Made by a program: the position numbers and the translations under genes. Below are positions 17,879 to 27,386 of a stretch of DNA of 64,000 nucleotides, piece by piece. This DNA is from a virus: the IMG/VR virus record IMGVR_UViG_3300009285_003054, positions 62,001 through 126,000 of that record, one strand, 5' to 3'. How positions within the stretch are numbered: position 1 is the first letter of the stretch; every line of letters starts with the position of its first letter. Below the pieces are notes generated by a model. That model worked only from the letters and a program-made list of their open reading frames with translations. It ran no database searches and was not told the DNA's origin.

Positions 17879-18784
17879 TCACCGGATGTCAATTTCTACT
17901 GAAATCCCAATTTCTTGAAATCTCCGCAGTGTCGCGTTTCTAATCCGATGATCTCGCATACTTATGCGCTGTCTGTGTGATAAGTTTCCCGTGTATGGGA
18001 GGTTGTCTATAATCCTCCTCAATTCGGAGCGACTCATTGTTATCCCCAAGAGAGATGCAAGCATTTCTTGTATTTTTGGGAGTCTCCCGTCCGGTACAGG
18101 GGCTTCAGTACTCTGTATCCGGAAACTGATGTGACTATCAGATACCGGGGGTCCTTCTGTTGGGACTGGGGTACTCGGGATGTCATCCCGAGTACCCACA
18201 GGAATTGTAGGTACATCATTCTTTTTGTGTACGAAAGTGTGTGACAGGTGGGTAATGGTGGTGTATGGGGTCGACATGGTATTTGGAATCTGGTGGCCCT
18301 TGCTCTTTCTGATATCGAACAGTACAACCCCCCTATACTCACCATCAAATAATACAATAACCTCGTATGGGAGGTTAGGTTGGGTCTTTGCTGTCTCGGT
18401 AATAGCAAAGACATCGTCGTGCGTGAATGCCCCGTGCACTATCACAATGGAGTAGCCTTTGTGCAGAGCCGCTCTGACTTTGGTCAATGACCGCTCTAAG
18501 CGAGAGCGGTCATTGGCAAGTTGCTCATCAGCAGGTAGTGTTATTCTACCCATGCTGTCTTTCAGCTCATCCTCCGGGGAGATGACCACCACCGGAGTGT
18601 GCTCAGTGGCTACTGCGCCTACTACAGATGCGTATGTTGAATCTAGATCTGTGGGTAGATCTTTCCGCTCCGACGTGCGTGTGGATAAGTAGGCGGCACC
18701 TCCAGCTAGCAACCCGACAATATCTTCCCTCCGGCCACCAATCGGCCCCGAGACAATGATAAGATACCTGTTTGCGAGGTTCAT
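17879..18784 (-). CDS. Degenerate P-loop kinase-like protein
   Basis: The 301-residue protein starts with a beta strand and glycine loop, YLIIVSGPIGGRRED. This resembles a Walker A motif, but the Lys-Ser/Thr pair is replaced by Arg-Arg-Glu. A second strand, YSIVIVHGAFTHDD (about 115-128), is like the lid region of polynucleotide kinases. The C-terminal 70 residues are basic and helical. It may be an inactive or altered kinase fold. The AGGA site lies just before ATG 18784 and overlaps the stop region of the 482-residue gene upstream, so translation is probably coupled. Confidence 0.45.
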   Translation of the reverse strand: MNLANRYLIIVSGPIGGRREDIVGLLAGGAAYLSTRTSERKDLPTDLDSTYASVVGAVATEHTPVVVISPEDELKDSMGRITLPADEQLANDRSRLERSLTKVRAALHKGYSIVIVHGAFTHDDVFAITETAKTQPNLPYEVIVLFDGEYRGVVLFDIRKSKGHQIPNTMSTPYTTITHLSHTFVHKKNDVPTIPVGTRDDIPSTPVPTEGPPVSDSHISFRIQSTEAPVPDGRLPKIQEMLASLLGITMSRSELRRIIDNLPYTGNLSHRQRISMRDHRIRNATLRRFQEIGISVEIDIR

Positions 18785-18785
18785 A

Positions 18786-20234
18786 TCATCCTGTCTGTAG
18801 CATGGGGACTACGGTCCCTTCTTCAATGCTTAGGGAATCGAAATCCCCTATACCCTCTGTGTACTCCCTCACTCGTATCTTTCCACAAGCCTTGGCCATT
18901 GCACTTCCTTTCGGAAACTTATAGTACCTGGCTAGGAAGTGCACCGCATAGCTAGGGGATCTGGCAAATACCAAGTCTTTATCCCCCTCTACCTCCACGA
19001 TATATGCTTTTGGCTTGCTCAATACTGTTCCAATGTTTTCTCGCATGCTATCCCAATCCACACCCATATACTCGCAAATTAGTACGCCTAGTACCCCTTC
19101 GTCTCGAGGGGCAGTAACACCCTTTTTCCGCATCCATTTGTCAAACTGATCGTCCCCTGAAAGGAGGATGTGCAGGAATGTCTGCTCCGTTTCCCCTAAC
19201 TTCTTTGAGAGGATCTCGACATACTCATGATCGTATACTTGATCTTCCCCATGTCTCCCACCGTCGTCCTCTTCCGCAAGTACATCCTCAATACTACACC
19301 CACCATCTTCGGATGTTTGATGTATAGACACTGTGGTGGGTGTGTAATCCCTATCAGTGTCTAAGTGGGTAAGCTTTACCACCCTATCCGAACATGCGCA
19401 GTACCCACAAAACAAGTCATCCAGGGAAAGCCCCTCAGGAGACAAAGGGAACTTCTTTAGCACATCGGGGATAGTGAGTACCCCCTTGTTTTTGCGGTGT
19501 TCCCACTCCCGTAGGCAATGGGGGCAACGCAGCTCAGGGACCTTGCGGATGGGCTTGCGCTGTTCTGCAAGACAGTACTCCCTGATTCTTTCAGCCTCGC
19601 GGGGGAGGCTGACTGCAATAGACCCCATAATCCTTTCCCGGCTGGGATAGGAACTGTAGTAGTTGGCAATCCGCACGGCTTCTACCATCAACTCTGCCTC
19701 CGGATCGAAACCCGAGTCATACTTTGAAAGGAAACGTAGCTTCAGATAAGCCAGACGCTTAGCTATCTTTTGCGACTCGGTGAGGACCCATGCGTAGTCC
19801 TCCTTCGAGATTCGATAAATGCTCCGAGTTTGAATTGTGGCCAATTCGGATGGGGTGAGGAGATCTAAGCAACGCTTGATGTCACCGGGGTGGGTTTTGT
19901 ATACTCGGAGGATATCGGGAATGGCCGTTCCTGATGAGGCTAACACAATAGCCCTCCACATGTCACTCATGACGTACCAGGAGTATGTTATATTATCACG
20001 CAGAACTCGAATCTGCGCAGTGACCTCGGTATCATCTACACCTTTAAGGGCTTTTCTGACCCACAACCTCAAGGCATTGCTGAATGCCCTGCCATCGGAG
20101 AGACTAAGTGAGTATCGATAAATAGCACCACAGATAGCATCCAGTGTGGCATCTTCTGTCTCTCGACCAAGAACCCCGTCCACCATATCGGGGATGCTGG
20201 GGTGTTTAATCCCATACTTACTTCGCTTTTTCAT
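18786..20234 (-). CDS. Zn-finger protein with sigma-like helical region
   Basis: The gene encodes 482 residues with AGGAG 8 bases before ATG 20234. A helical segment near residues 165-230 (AYLKLRFLSKYDSGFDPE followed by EAVRIANYY) resembles sigma-70 region 2. A Cys4 zinc motif follows (CPHC ... CGYC, about 240-285). An acidic loop comes next, then a segment near 360-400 (LGETEQTFLHILL) reminiscent of region 4. This could be a divergent phage sigma or a transcription regulator; the evidence is pattern-level only. The AAA+ gene ends 22 bases upstream, and this gene is tightly linked to the 301-residue gene that follows. Confidence 0.4.
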   Translation of the reverse strand: MKKRSKYGIKHPSIPDMVDGVLGRETEDATLDAICGAIYRYSLSLSDGRAFSNALRLWVRKALKGVDDTEVTAQIRVLRDNITYSWYVMSDMWRAIVLASSGTAIPDILRVYKTHPGDIKRCLDLLTPSELATIQTRSIYRISKEDYAWVLTESQKIAKRLAYLKLRFLSKYDSGFDPEAELMVEAVRIANYYSSYPSRERIMGSIAVSLPREAERIREYCLAEQRKPIRKVPELRCPHCLREWEHRKNKGVLTIPDVLKKFPLSPEGLSLDDLFCGYCACSDRVVKLTHLDTDRDYTPTTVSIHQTSEDGGCSIEDVLAEEDDGGRHGEDQVYDHEYVEILSKKLGETEQTFLHILLSGDDQFDKWMRKKGVTAPRDEGVLGVLICEYMGVDWDSMRENIGTVLSKPKAYIVEVEGDKDLVFARSPSYAVHFLARYYKFPKGSAMAKACGKIRVREYTEGIGDFDSLSIEEGTVVPMLQTG

Positions 20235-20255
20235 AGGTCGCGCTCCTATTTATTC

Positions 20256-22088
20256 TCAAAACCCACCAGTAACTGCCAATACACTACTCAACCCAATGTC
20301 GTCGATATCCTTCCATGTTGGGTTGAGCACTACCCTAACAGGGGTACTTCGAGTTTCTCGAAAGAGTGCTACCCCCTGCTCTGTGTAATCCCCCCACGCC
20401 AATTTGCGAACAGCTCGTGACATAATTCTACCGGAGCTATCTCTAGTAAGATCCGTAAGCAAGATCAGCCCCGAAGTGACATCATCAACTACGAAGAAAG
20501 GATCCAAGAATATGATCTGCTGTACTTTCGGATTCCCATCCTGTACTGTCAGGATTAGCACCCTGTTCCTATGTGAGTCTTTTTCGGGGAGAGTATCCCG
20601 CCCACGTGCATACTTGATCAGGATTGGGTAGAATCCCGATTGATAGTGAGTGAGATCATCAGCATCCCCACTCTGCGCCAGGAATGCCAAGTACGAACCG
20701 GCTATGACGTTTTTGTTATTCCAGACGCTCAGGAATTTCCCTACGTCAGCTTCAACACAACAAACGGCATCTCCCCGACCCCGTGGTTTTTTCCCTCCTA
20801 GAATCAAAGCCAATTCTGAGAGGGATGCACCATGGTGCGGGTTTTCCAATGCAAATGTTTTCAGTCGCCACCTCCGAACCAGAGTGTCCTTGACATCCCC
20901 CGGGATGGTGGTACACTGCCTAATATGTGGCATCTCACTCTGGAATCCTCGGATAGATGCCAACGTGGTCATCTGATCCATAATGTTTAGTGTGTCAGAT
21001 GCCCATCCTGCAGTGTCAAAGCCTACTGCGGCACTACCGGTCACACCCTGTTTAACAATGTCCCCTAACCTAATATTACGAAATTTGCTACGTACAAACA
21101 CAGGAGCCAGAATTTCCCCCATTCTGCTTAGAAAATTTCCCTCTATAATAACCCCAGAGCTTACACCCTGCCCCGACCAAGGGACAACCCCGTAAAACTG
21201 TGGGATAGTGGCGTGCACAACCCGACCTAGAACATCAGGATTAAGGATGAAGTCATAATTCTTGTCGCGGATATAAAGGAGTACGAGGCGCTCACACATC
21301 CGGAGGATGTACTTGGCCTGTCTGACAGAGAACGGCACTCGATACTCTTGTATCAGTACCTTTGCCACTTCTTGAATAGCTGTGGATACACTCTCGCGCG
21401 AGCATATCCCGGATGAATAGATTGCGTTGGTGTCTTTCTTGGCTACCCGGATAGCCACTCGGAGAGACCCCAATATATCCGCGTCATTTCTGTTCTCATC
21501 ATCTACATTAGAGAACAGTGCCTCGTGGAAGAGATTGTTGCTATCATCAGCGGACACTCCCAATTCCTGAAACTCGGAAAGGGATGGTGCCCAAACATAG
21601 CAAAACCGCTGGGCCATGGGGGATGTGAGGTAGGTAGCAGTGACATCCAGATCGGGTGGGTTCATTGCACTCATGACCAACCTAGCTGCTGTTGGTCTTC
21701 CCAACAGCTTGCGTGTGCGAATGAACTCTAACAAATAGTGTTGCAGGGATTGGGGCGCGCGGTTAGGCTCGTCCAATAGGACCGCTTCTTTATCCCAGAT
21801 GGATAGGTCGTCGTGGATAAACTCAACCTTGCGTTCTTTCTGCAGGGCGGGGATATCCAAGAATCCCATTAATGCGTCCCGATGAAGTTCGGGACAATGG
21901 TAGGCTTTGAAGTTTACTTCCCCGTAGAACGCCCGAGCTATTGCTCTCCCGGCTACAGTCTTTCCTGTACCCGGCGCACCCACTATCATAATGGGGATGT
22001 CTGCCATCACCGCGCCTATGATAATCGGTTCGTAGACATCCCATCCTATGATGCCCATGCGTCTTATTCGGTTATCTTTGTCTGCCAT
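20256..22088 (-). CDS. MoxR-type AAA+ ATPase
   Basis: GAGGA five bases before ATG 22088 (MADKDNRIRR) gives the start. A Met 16 codons further upstream lies at the -10 of the promoter and so is unlikely. The AAA+ core contains Walker A GAPGTGKT (37-44), Walker B AVLLDEPNR with D106 and E107, sensor 1 Asn143 in MSAMNPPD, and an Arg-finger candidate R161. MoxR ATPases remodel partner proteins, usually together with a VWA-domain protein. No VWA partner with a MIDAS motif was found in the window. The C-terminal 350 residues are an unrecognised extension, making the protein (610 aa) longer than typical MoxR (about 320). Confidence 0.85.
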   Translation of the reverse strand: MADKDNRIRRMGIIGWDVYEPIIIGAVMADIPIMIVGAPGTGKTVAGRAIARAFYGEVNFKAYHCPELHRDALMGFLDIPALQKERKVEFIHDDLSIWDKEAVLLDEPNRAPQSLQHYLLEFIRTRKLLGRPTAARLVMSAMNPPDLDVTATYLTSPMAQRFCYVWAPSLSEFQELGVSADDSNNLFHEALFSNVDDENRNDADILGSLRVAIRVAKKDTNAIYSSGICSRESVSTAIQEVAKVLIQEYRVPFSVRQAKYILRMCERLVLLYIRDKNYDFILNPDVLGRVVHATIPQFYGVVPWSGQGVSSGVIIEGNFLSRMGEILAPVFVRSKFRNIRLGDIVKQGVTGSAAVGFDTAGWASDTLNIMDQMTTLASIRGFQSEMPHIRQCTTIPGDVKDTLVRRWRLKTFALENPHHGASLSELALILGGKKPRGRGDAVCCVEADVGKFLSVWNNKNVIAGSYLAFLAQSGDADDLTHYQSGFYPILIKYARGRDTLPEKDSHRNRVLILTVQDGNPKVQQIIFLDPFFVVDDVTSGLILLTDLTRDSSGRIMSRAVRKLAWGDYTEQGVALFRETRSTPVRVVLNPTWKDIDDIGLSSVLAVTGGF

Positions 22089-22134
22089 TTTTTCCTCGGA
22101 GCTTGAGGTGCATTGAACTACTGGCACTAATGAC

Positions 22135-22164
22135 ATAATACCACTAAATGTGCCCGAGTGTCAA
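22135..22164 (-). promoter_or_regulatory. Sigma-70-type promoter for the AAA+ operon
   Basis: On the minus strand a perfect -35 TTGACA (22159-22164) is followed after 18 bases by -10 TATTAT (22135-22140). Transcription would start near 22128, leaving a leader of about 40 bases before ATG 22088. It lies in a 144-base gap between the 283-residue gene and the AAA+ gene and is the clearest host-type promoter in the window. Confidence 0.8.
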
Positions 22165-22232
22165 GGGATTTTTTTGAGACAAATTTGTGGTGATTTTACA
22201 AGAGGTTATGGTGGTGGGTCATCGGAGATGTA

Positions 22233-23084
22233 TTAGGACTGATCCGAGTTGGATGCAATCCCTGCGCGCTCGAAGTAGTTGACGTTCATACCGTAGTAAT
22301 CAAAGACTGCTGTGGCGATTGCAGTCGAATCCACCGTTACCTCGACAAACACGGACTCCCCGTCGACCAGCCAGTCCACTACGGTCTGGGAGAAAGTGAA
22401 TTCCATGGTGTGGTATGTGGCTGTCTTCCGTTCGGCTGCTGTATCGTGCGCGGTATCGTATGCACCGCTGGTGTGTAGTGCCGCACCGGCAGCCATCTGG
22501 GATCCTGTGGTAGGCTTGCTGTTCTTGTACACCACCAGGGTCACGTCGGCCACCGCAGCAACTGTGATACCATAGACCATCTCGAGACTGCGCAGTTTCA
22601 CACCACCCTCGCCATTGCGGGTCAGCATTTCTGGTGGCAACTCCACTAGAAATTTCTCGACAGCAGCCCCGGCAGTTCTTCGTTGATACCTGCGGTGGTT
22701 GGTATCATCGTATGTGTCGGTCCACACGCCAGACACACTTACGAAATGGGTATGTGGAGTGAGGAACGCAGATCCCCTTCGCACGTATCCAGCAGGTTCT
22801 CCGTAGGCCATCAACTCACTGATGGACGTGATTACCCGACCATCGATCTCAATGTTGATGGCGCCACCATTCCAGAGATTCTTGAGACAGGTGGCCAATC
22901 TCCCACGGTTCCGATGCAGCATTGCGGTCGGGATGTATGTGGACGTCGGGTATTGTGAGTTGGTTCCAATCATGTAGCTGGAAATCCCATCGCCTGCTGG
23001 CTGGGTCCCTGTCTTTGCGTCCAGGCCGTTGATCCCGACATGGGCTAGCCGTGCGGTTACTTTGATTCCACTTTGGAATGACAT
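22233..23084 (-). CDS. Probable virion structural protein, 283 aa
   Basis: GAAGGAG precedes ATG 23084. The 283-residue product is rich in Gly, Ala, Thr and Val, has no Cys, and alternates turns and beta strands (GITVAAVADVTLVVYKNSKP). This fits a tail or baseplate-associated shell protein. No family is recognised. It closes the tape-measure transcription unit, since a promoter for the next operon lies just downstream. Confidence 0.55.
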   Translation of the reverse strand: MSFQSGIKVTARLAHVGINGLDAKTGTQPAGDGISSYMIGTNSQYPTSTYIPTAMLHRNRGRLATCLKNLWNGGAINIEIDGRVITSISELMAYGEPAGYVRRGSAFLTPHTHFVSVSGVWTDTYDDTNHRRYQRRTAGAAVEKFLVELPPEMLTRNGEGGVKLRSLEMVYGITVAAVADVTLVVYKNSKPTTGSQMAAGAALHTSGAYDTAHDTAAERKTATYHTMEFTFSQTVVDWLVDGESVFVEVTVDSTAIATAVFDYYGMNVNYFERAGIASNSDQS

Positions 23085-23117
23085 ACAGTGTTCTCCTTCG
23101 TCTGTGCTATTTCCGGA

Positions 23118-23630
23118 TCAGAAAAAGTCCTTGACCCGGATGGTTTGCTGTGCTGGTGCCCCATCCGCAGAGGTCGATGAGTTATCAGTGTTGGGATGAA
23201 GCCTCCCTGCTGTTAGAGCTAACAGCGTGAGTTGTCGTTGGAGAAATGGGCGAAGTCCAGCCTTCGAGTGGTTCCACTCGAAGGCTAAGAGTTTGAGCTT
23301 CCCCACCACTGCCCGAGGAAGCTCAATGGTAATGCGTACCGTCTCTGGTAGTGTGGCATCACCCTCCCGCATCTTTTGAAATTCGACGGCTACTCGATTG
23401 GCTAGCTCCAGGATTATGCGGGCCCCACGTTTGGTATAGAGCATATTCGCATAATCCTGAGCCTTAACCCCATTTCCGTGGAGAAGCATTTCTGCTAGAC
23501 GATGCAGTGTGTGGTGACACCCCGGACAAAGCATTACTGTCGGTCCTGCTGCACCCCCAGCCGCTTGGGGTGTCAGGTGATGCTCCTGCAGTAACTCATC
23601 TGGAAAGTCTTTTCGGCAGATGCACTGCAT
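23118..23630 (-). CDS. HNH endonuclease domain protein
   Basis: The 170-residue product carries a compact HNH motif in the first 45 residues. C2 and C4 lie at the start and HH17-18 in EHHLTPQAAGG. The PGCHHTLHRL segment (about 36-45) supplies the second metal His and further Cys. The C-terminal 120 residues are helical and basic. HNH proteins in phage late regions serve in DNA packaging or as mobile endonucleases, and the sequence alone does not decide which. It lies between the small gene at 23634 and a structural gene, with 3- and 33-base gaps. Confidence 0.7.
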   Translation of the reverse strand: MQCICRKDFPDELLQEHHLTPQAAGGAAGPTVMLCPGCHHTLHRLAEMLLHGNGVKAQDYANMLYTKRGARIILELANRVAVEFQKMREGDATLPETVRITIELPRAVVGKLKLLAFEWNHSKAGLRPFLQRQLTLLALTAGRLHPNTDNSSTSADGAPAQQTIRVKDFF

Positions 23631-23633
23631 ATG

Positions 23634-23906
23634 TCACCACGTCTGAATGACACGGATAGGGTAGGACGCCACTGTTGACTGAAGGCCCTTTGGAAGCTGA
23701 CAGGATGCTTGCAATTCGGGTATACTGTACCTACGGGTCAAATCAATTTCCTTTCTAGGTTTGAGTGCTATGATTTCTGGGGAGTGGGTAGGTCGTTTAC
23801 CCTTCCCTGGGGTGAAACGGACCATTGTGCAATTCACCTCGACACCCCCATCATTGACCACGACAACCCGCCCTGCTTGGAGTGCCTGGGCTAACCTTTG
23901 TGACAT
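23634..23906 (-). CDS. Small basic protein downstream of tape measure
   Basis: GGAGGATAAG before ATG 23906 is a strong site. The 90-residue product is basic and beta-rich (GRVVVVNDGGVEVNCTMVRF) with no recognised family. Placed directly after the tape-measure gene with a 1-base gap, it could be a tail-tip or baseplate hub accessory; this is inferred from order only. Confidence 0.5.
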   Translation of the reverse strand: MSQRLAQALQAGRVVVVNDGGVEVNCTMVRFTPGKGKRPTHSPEIIALKPRKEIDLTRRYSIPELQASCQLPKGLQSTVASYPIRVIQTW

Positions 23907-23907
23907 C

Positions 23908-26688
23908 TTATCCTCCGCGTGTACTCTTCAACCGGTCGTACTCAGCGGGAATGCTGAGTGCACCCTCGATCTCTAATTGCATAGGAACGGTAACCGTTGC
24001 CATTCCGTTCGAGTTTACTCCAGTGACCTTGCCTACACCGCGCCCCCCGGTAATCGTTGATGTAAGATTCTGTCCAGATGCCCGATCTAGTGGGCGTGCA
24101 ACTGAACTCCGGGTACTTTGATATGCCTCTATTGGCACGTCGGTTTTTGGTTGCTTGTCCAGTTTGATCATCTCCCGCCAAGCTGCTTCTGTGGTAGGAT
24201 CCATCCCTCTACTTGAGAGAGAAGTGAGTAACTGTGTATGCCTAAACATTTCATCAGAAATGACATTCTGAGTATGGAGTTGTTTGGTAAGCCCCGGATC
24301 TTCCGCAAGATACTGGACAGCTCCAGAGTATTGCCCTTTTCCGAAATCTACTTCCGATAGGGGGTGCCCCAATAGTTGGGACAATTTGATCAGCCCCTTC
24401 TTCATCCCACCAGCCCTAGCCGCCATCATAACAGGTGCGAGCATTGTACCTGCGGTTACCATACCTATAGCTGCAGGGGCTAATATTGCACCCGCCCCTG
24501 CAGCCCCCCCTACTGCACCAGTGCCCGCTGCACCTGACGCAGCTGCACCACCGCTTCCGCCACCGAAAATGCCGGACATAGCACCCAATGCACTCCCACC
24601 AAGCCCCACTGCTTTGGCGCCCAACCCACCCAATGCCGCCTTACCTGGCATTCCTAGCATAGCCCAAATCATTGCTGCGCTCAGGCCCTTCCTTCCGATG
24701 CCTTTGGCCTTCTCCTTACCCGACTCCGGATCTGCTGCGCTATCCGGAGAGAGCATGTAGTCCCCTGCCATGTATGCCGCTAGCATTGTCAGCGGGTTGG
24801 TCATAGCTCTCCGGACTCGACCTGGGGACTTTGATGGTGGTGCATCTGTAGTGGCAGGAGGTGCCCCTACAACTGTAGGGGCGTGTGCTTTACTTTCTGG
24901 AGATGTTCCGGCTACGATTGGTGGAACCTTTCCGGAGGTAGCTCCAGGCCCACCCATCCCAACGACACGCAGCGCTGTTCCAGCAGAGAATGGTGCCAGC
25001 GCTCGTTGCATACCAGATGTTACGGCTGGTACTACAGCCGTAGCAGGGGTGGCACCTTTACCTACTGCCCCGGGGGCTGCTGATGTGCGCATAGCTGCCG
25101 AATACTCGGCAGCACCCAACGCCATCTGTTGAGTAGCCACTGCGGCAGCTTGGAGCTTTGGTAGCACACCAGACACTGCTCCCCGGATGCTTATAAATGT
25201 TTTGATGAACTGCCCAGCAGCTAGGACACCGGCGACTAGTGCATATTTAGAGACATTTCCGAAATCTTCAAAGTGTGCGGAAATGTCACCTATTATCCGA
25301 TCAATTGGGACCAATGCTCGATCCAGAATGGGGATGGTGGTGACTTTCCCACCTTCTGCGCGAATGAGTGCAGTCATCCCTTCAACGTTGTCGGTAATTT
25401 TTTGAGTTTCTTTTTGTTGACCTTCATACTGCGCGGTGATTCCCCGCATTACTTCTTCTACGGAGGACGCATCTTTGAGCTGTCGAGCCAACTCAATTGC
25501 TTGGCCTCTGCTGAGATGCCTCATGTTCATAAGGATTGGTACGATATCTCCAGTAGACGATCCCAACTCCTTAGTAAGTTTTAGCAACTCTTCAATTCCC
25601 ATCTTGGATGTTGCTAAAGTGTCAGCCAACTGAAGTCCCAGGTCACGAGCGTTGGTGGTTGCTACCATTCCGGCAACCTTCTGTAGTTCCGCCTGTTGTG
25701 TCTCTGTGAAATCCTGCAAGAATTCTTTGGCTAACTCCCCTCCGGGTTCAATAGCTGCTTTTAGACGGTCCAACATCCGCAGACCAACATTCATGGTCAT
25801 GGCATCTTCATCACCCCCGGTGATGAACTGCCCCATGGCCTTTCCGGCTTCCAGTGTGGCGTTGTACGACTGCTTCGCTAGATTGGCTTGTTTAACTGAG
25901 TACGCCATCGCAGCCGATAGATTTCCCAGATTCTGCGTGAATCCGTGTGTTCTTGTGGATGCTTCCTCTACAATTCGAGCGAAGTCATCCCCCCAAAGCA
26001 TTGCCTTGTCGGATCCCAAGCGCTGTAGCTCGGCGTTAACATTTCGAGCCGCACCGTACACATCCAAGAGACTTTTCATCGCATGGTCAGCTGATTCCCC
26101 ATACTGGAACATCCGCGTTGATGCTTGTTTTACCAATTCTGTGCCATCTACCCCCATCACTTTGGCATAGCGGATTGTAGCGTCTGTGAGTCTTTTTATC
26201 TCACCTTGCTGTTTTCTGTTGATCCCCCCGAGGAATCGTTGGGTTTTCATCCATTCGTCTGACACCCGCCGAATGTTCTCGACCTCAATTCCGTACAGTC
26301 GAGCCATTCTTACGTCTTGCTGCACTACCTTTTGGTACTCTCGAGCGCGTTTGGCCACTGACTCATAGGAAGTGGATGCGGTATTGATAGATTGAGTAGT
26401 CAGTAGGAACTGTTGGGTGGCCGAGGCAGATGACGTTGTGGCTATACGATAGGCACGGTGTGCTAGTGCGGCAGTAGTCAATGATGCTGCATACTTCTCA
26501 ATGGTCCGTCTACCCCACTCGAACGCATCGTTGACTTTCTTTTGGACCCCCTCTAACCGGTCTTTTTGTTGGAGGAATTCGTGGTCACTTTGACCTGCCT
26601 CTTTCCGTAACTCTGCCTCTTTTTCGAGGAGCTTGATGCGTTCCTCTATAAGATTGTTGATGGCCTTGTGGATAGATGTTTCGGCCAT
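23908..26688 (-). CDS. Tail tape measure protein
   Basis: The 926-residue protein has the standard tape-measure architecture. The first about 450 residues are long charged helices and coiled coil. A hydrophobic patch lies near 455-480 (YALVAGVLAAGQFI), followed by a Pro/Ala-rich linker. A long Gly/Ala-rich hydrophobic region (about 640-750) is suited to membrane passage. The start overlaps the stop of the frameshifted chaperone ORF (TAATG), the gene order found in most long-tailed phages. Using the usual 0.15 nm per residue, tail length would be roughly 140 nm, an estimate only. Confidence 0.85.
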   Translation of the reverse strand: MAETSIHKAINNLIEERIKLLEKEAELRKEAGQSDHEFLQQKDRLEGVQKKVNDAFEWGRRTIEKYAASLTTAALAHRAYRIATTSSASATQQFLLTTQSINTASTSYESVAKRAREYQKVVQQDVRMARLYGIEVENIRRVSDEWMKTQRFLGGINRKQQGEIKRLTDATIRYAKVMGVDGTELVKQASTRMFQYGESADHAMKSLLDVYGAARNVNAELQRLGSDKAMLWGDDFARIVEEASTRTHGFTQNLGNLSAAMAYSVKQANLAKQSYNATLEAGKAMGQFITGGDEDAMTMNVGLRMLDRLKAAIEPGGELAKEFLQDFTETQQAELQKVAGMVATTNARDLGLQLADTLATSKMGIEELLKLTKELGSSTGDIVPILMNMRHLSRGQAIELARQLKDASSVEEVMRGITAQYEGQQKETQKITDNVEGMTALIRAEGGKVTTIPILDRALVPIDRIIGDISAHFEDFGNVSKYALVAGVLAAGQFIKTFISIRGAVSGVLPKLQAAAVATQQMALGAAEYSAAMRTSAAPGAVGKGATPATAVVPAVTSGMQRALAPFSAGTALRVVGMGGPGATSGKVPPIVAGTSPESKAHAPTVVGAPPATTDAPPSKSPGRVRRAMTNPLTMLAAYMAGDYMLSPDSAADPESGKEKAKGIGRKGLSAAMIWAMLGMPGKAALGGLGAKAVGLGGSALGAMSGIFGGGSGGAAASGAAGTGAVGGAAGAGAILAPAAIGMVTAGTMLAPVMMAARAGGMKKGLIKLSQLLGHPLSEVDFGKGQYSGAVQYLAEDPGLTKQLHTQNVISDEMFRHTQLLTSLSSRGMDPTTEAAWREMIKLDKQPKTDVPIEAYQSTRSSVARPLDRASGQNLTSTITGGRGVGKVTGVNSNGMATVTVPMQLEIEGALSIPAEYDRLKSTRGG

Positions 26689-27386
26689 TACTTCTTACCT
26701 TTGGGTCGTGGGTACTGCTTCCCTAGACCCGTGTGCATTTGTTGTTTAAACTCCGATTTGGAGCCCGCATGTAGTGGTGTCTGTTTGGCTACCGTATCAC
26801 CACCGCGTGGATCTGATTCGTCAGAGTTCTTGCCACCCTTATGAATCTGGCTAGGTTTGTACTTCGGACGGGCTCCGGGGAACACCCCAGACGCAGCCAA
26901 TGCTTGAAAAAACTCGGCTTTGGATGCCTGAGAGAGATCGACAATCTCACCATCTCCTTCCTTGGGAACGTAGTCTCCCAAGGCTATCGGGAGATTCTGC
27001 TGTGTCCCTCCGGGAAGGGGCACTTGTTTAGCCAACTCCTTGATAAAATCTCCCGGAGCTACCAGAAGAGACAGCGGAATGGTCACTCCCCGATCCCACT
27101 GTTGTTTTGACTCTTCCGAAGGGGGTGACTTAGTAGTGCGGGCTAAGCGATGGATCGTCTCAGATGTCCAGCGGGTTCCTAGTATACCCTCTAGCGAGTT
27201 ACCCAGGCGCTCGTCCCTATCGCGTTGATGCTTGCGCATGGCCCAGGCATTGAACACCCGCACCCTGGATGGTGCATGAGTCAAGTCTTGGATTGCGGGG
27301 TGGGTCGTAGGTAGGCCTGTGTAGCCGATTATGAAGGCAAGATCACATAAATCCGGGTCAGACTCTATATCTGACCAGAGAGAGGA
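26688..27386 (-). CDS. Tail assembly chaperone, -1 frameshift extension (gpT-like)
   Basis: This frame has no plausible ATG or GTG start. The first start-like codon, TTG 27284, lacks a binding site. The frame stays open upstream into the end of the 27365-28081 gene in the -1 frame, directly behind a C_CCU_UUU slippery heptamer and a stem-loop. About 32 residues of clearly coding sequence (e.g. DLCDLAFIIGYTGLPT) precede that TTG. It is therefore most likely made only as a fusion to the upstream protein, like lambda gpGT. The extension is about 232 residues: an N-terminal helical part, then a hydrophilic Lys/Gly/Pro-rich tail ending KGKK. Its stop overlaps the tape-measure start. Confidence 0.85.
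   Translation of the reverse strand, partial: SSLWSDIESDPDLCDLAFIIGYTGLPTTHPAIQDLTHAPSRVRVFNAWAMRKHQRDRDERLGNSLEGILGTRWTSETIHRLARTTKSPPSEESKQQWDRGVTIPLSLLVAPGDFIKELAKQVPLPGGTQQNLPIALGDYVPKEGDGEIVDLSQASKAEFFQALAASGVFPGARPKYKPSQIHKGGKNSDESDPRGGDTVAKQTPLHAGSKSEFKQQMHTGLGKQYPRPKGKK

Noticed and set aside
24284-25132. Pro/Ala-rich plus-strand frames
   Set aside because: They are antisense to the Ala/Gly-rich part of the tape measure, a common artefact of such composition.
27282-27284. TTG as the start of the ORF ending at 26688
   Set aside because: No ribosome binding site precedes it, and the frame is clearly coding further upstream to the slippery heptamer, so a frameshift fusion is the better reading.
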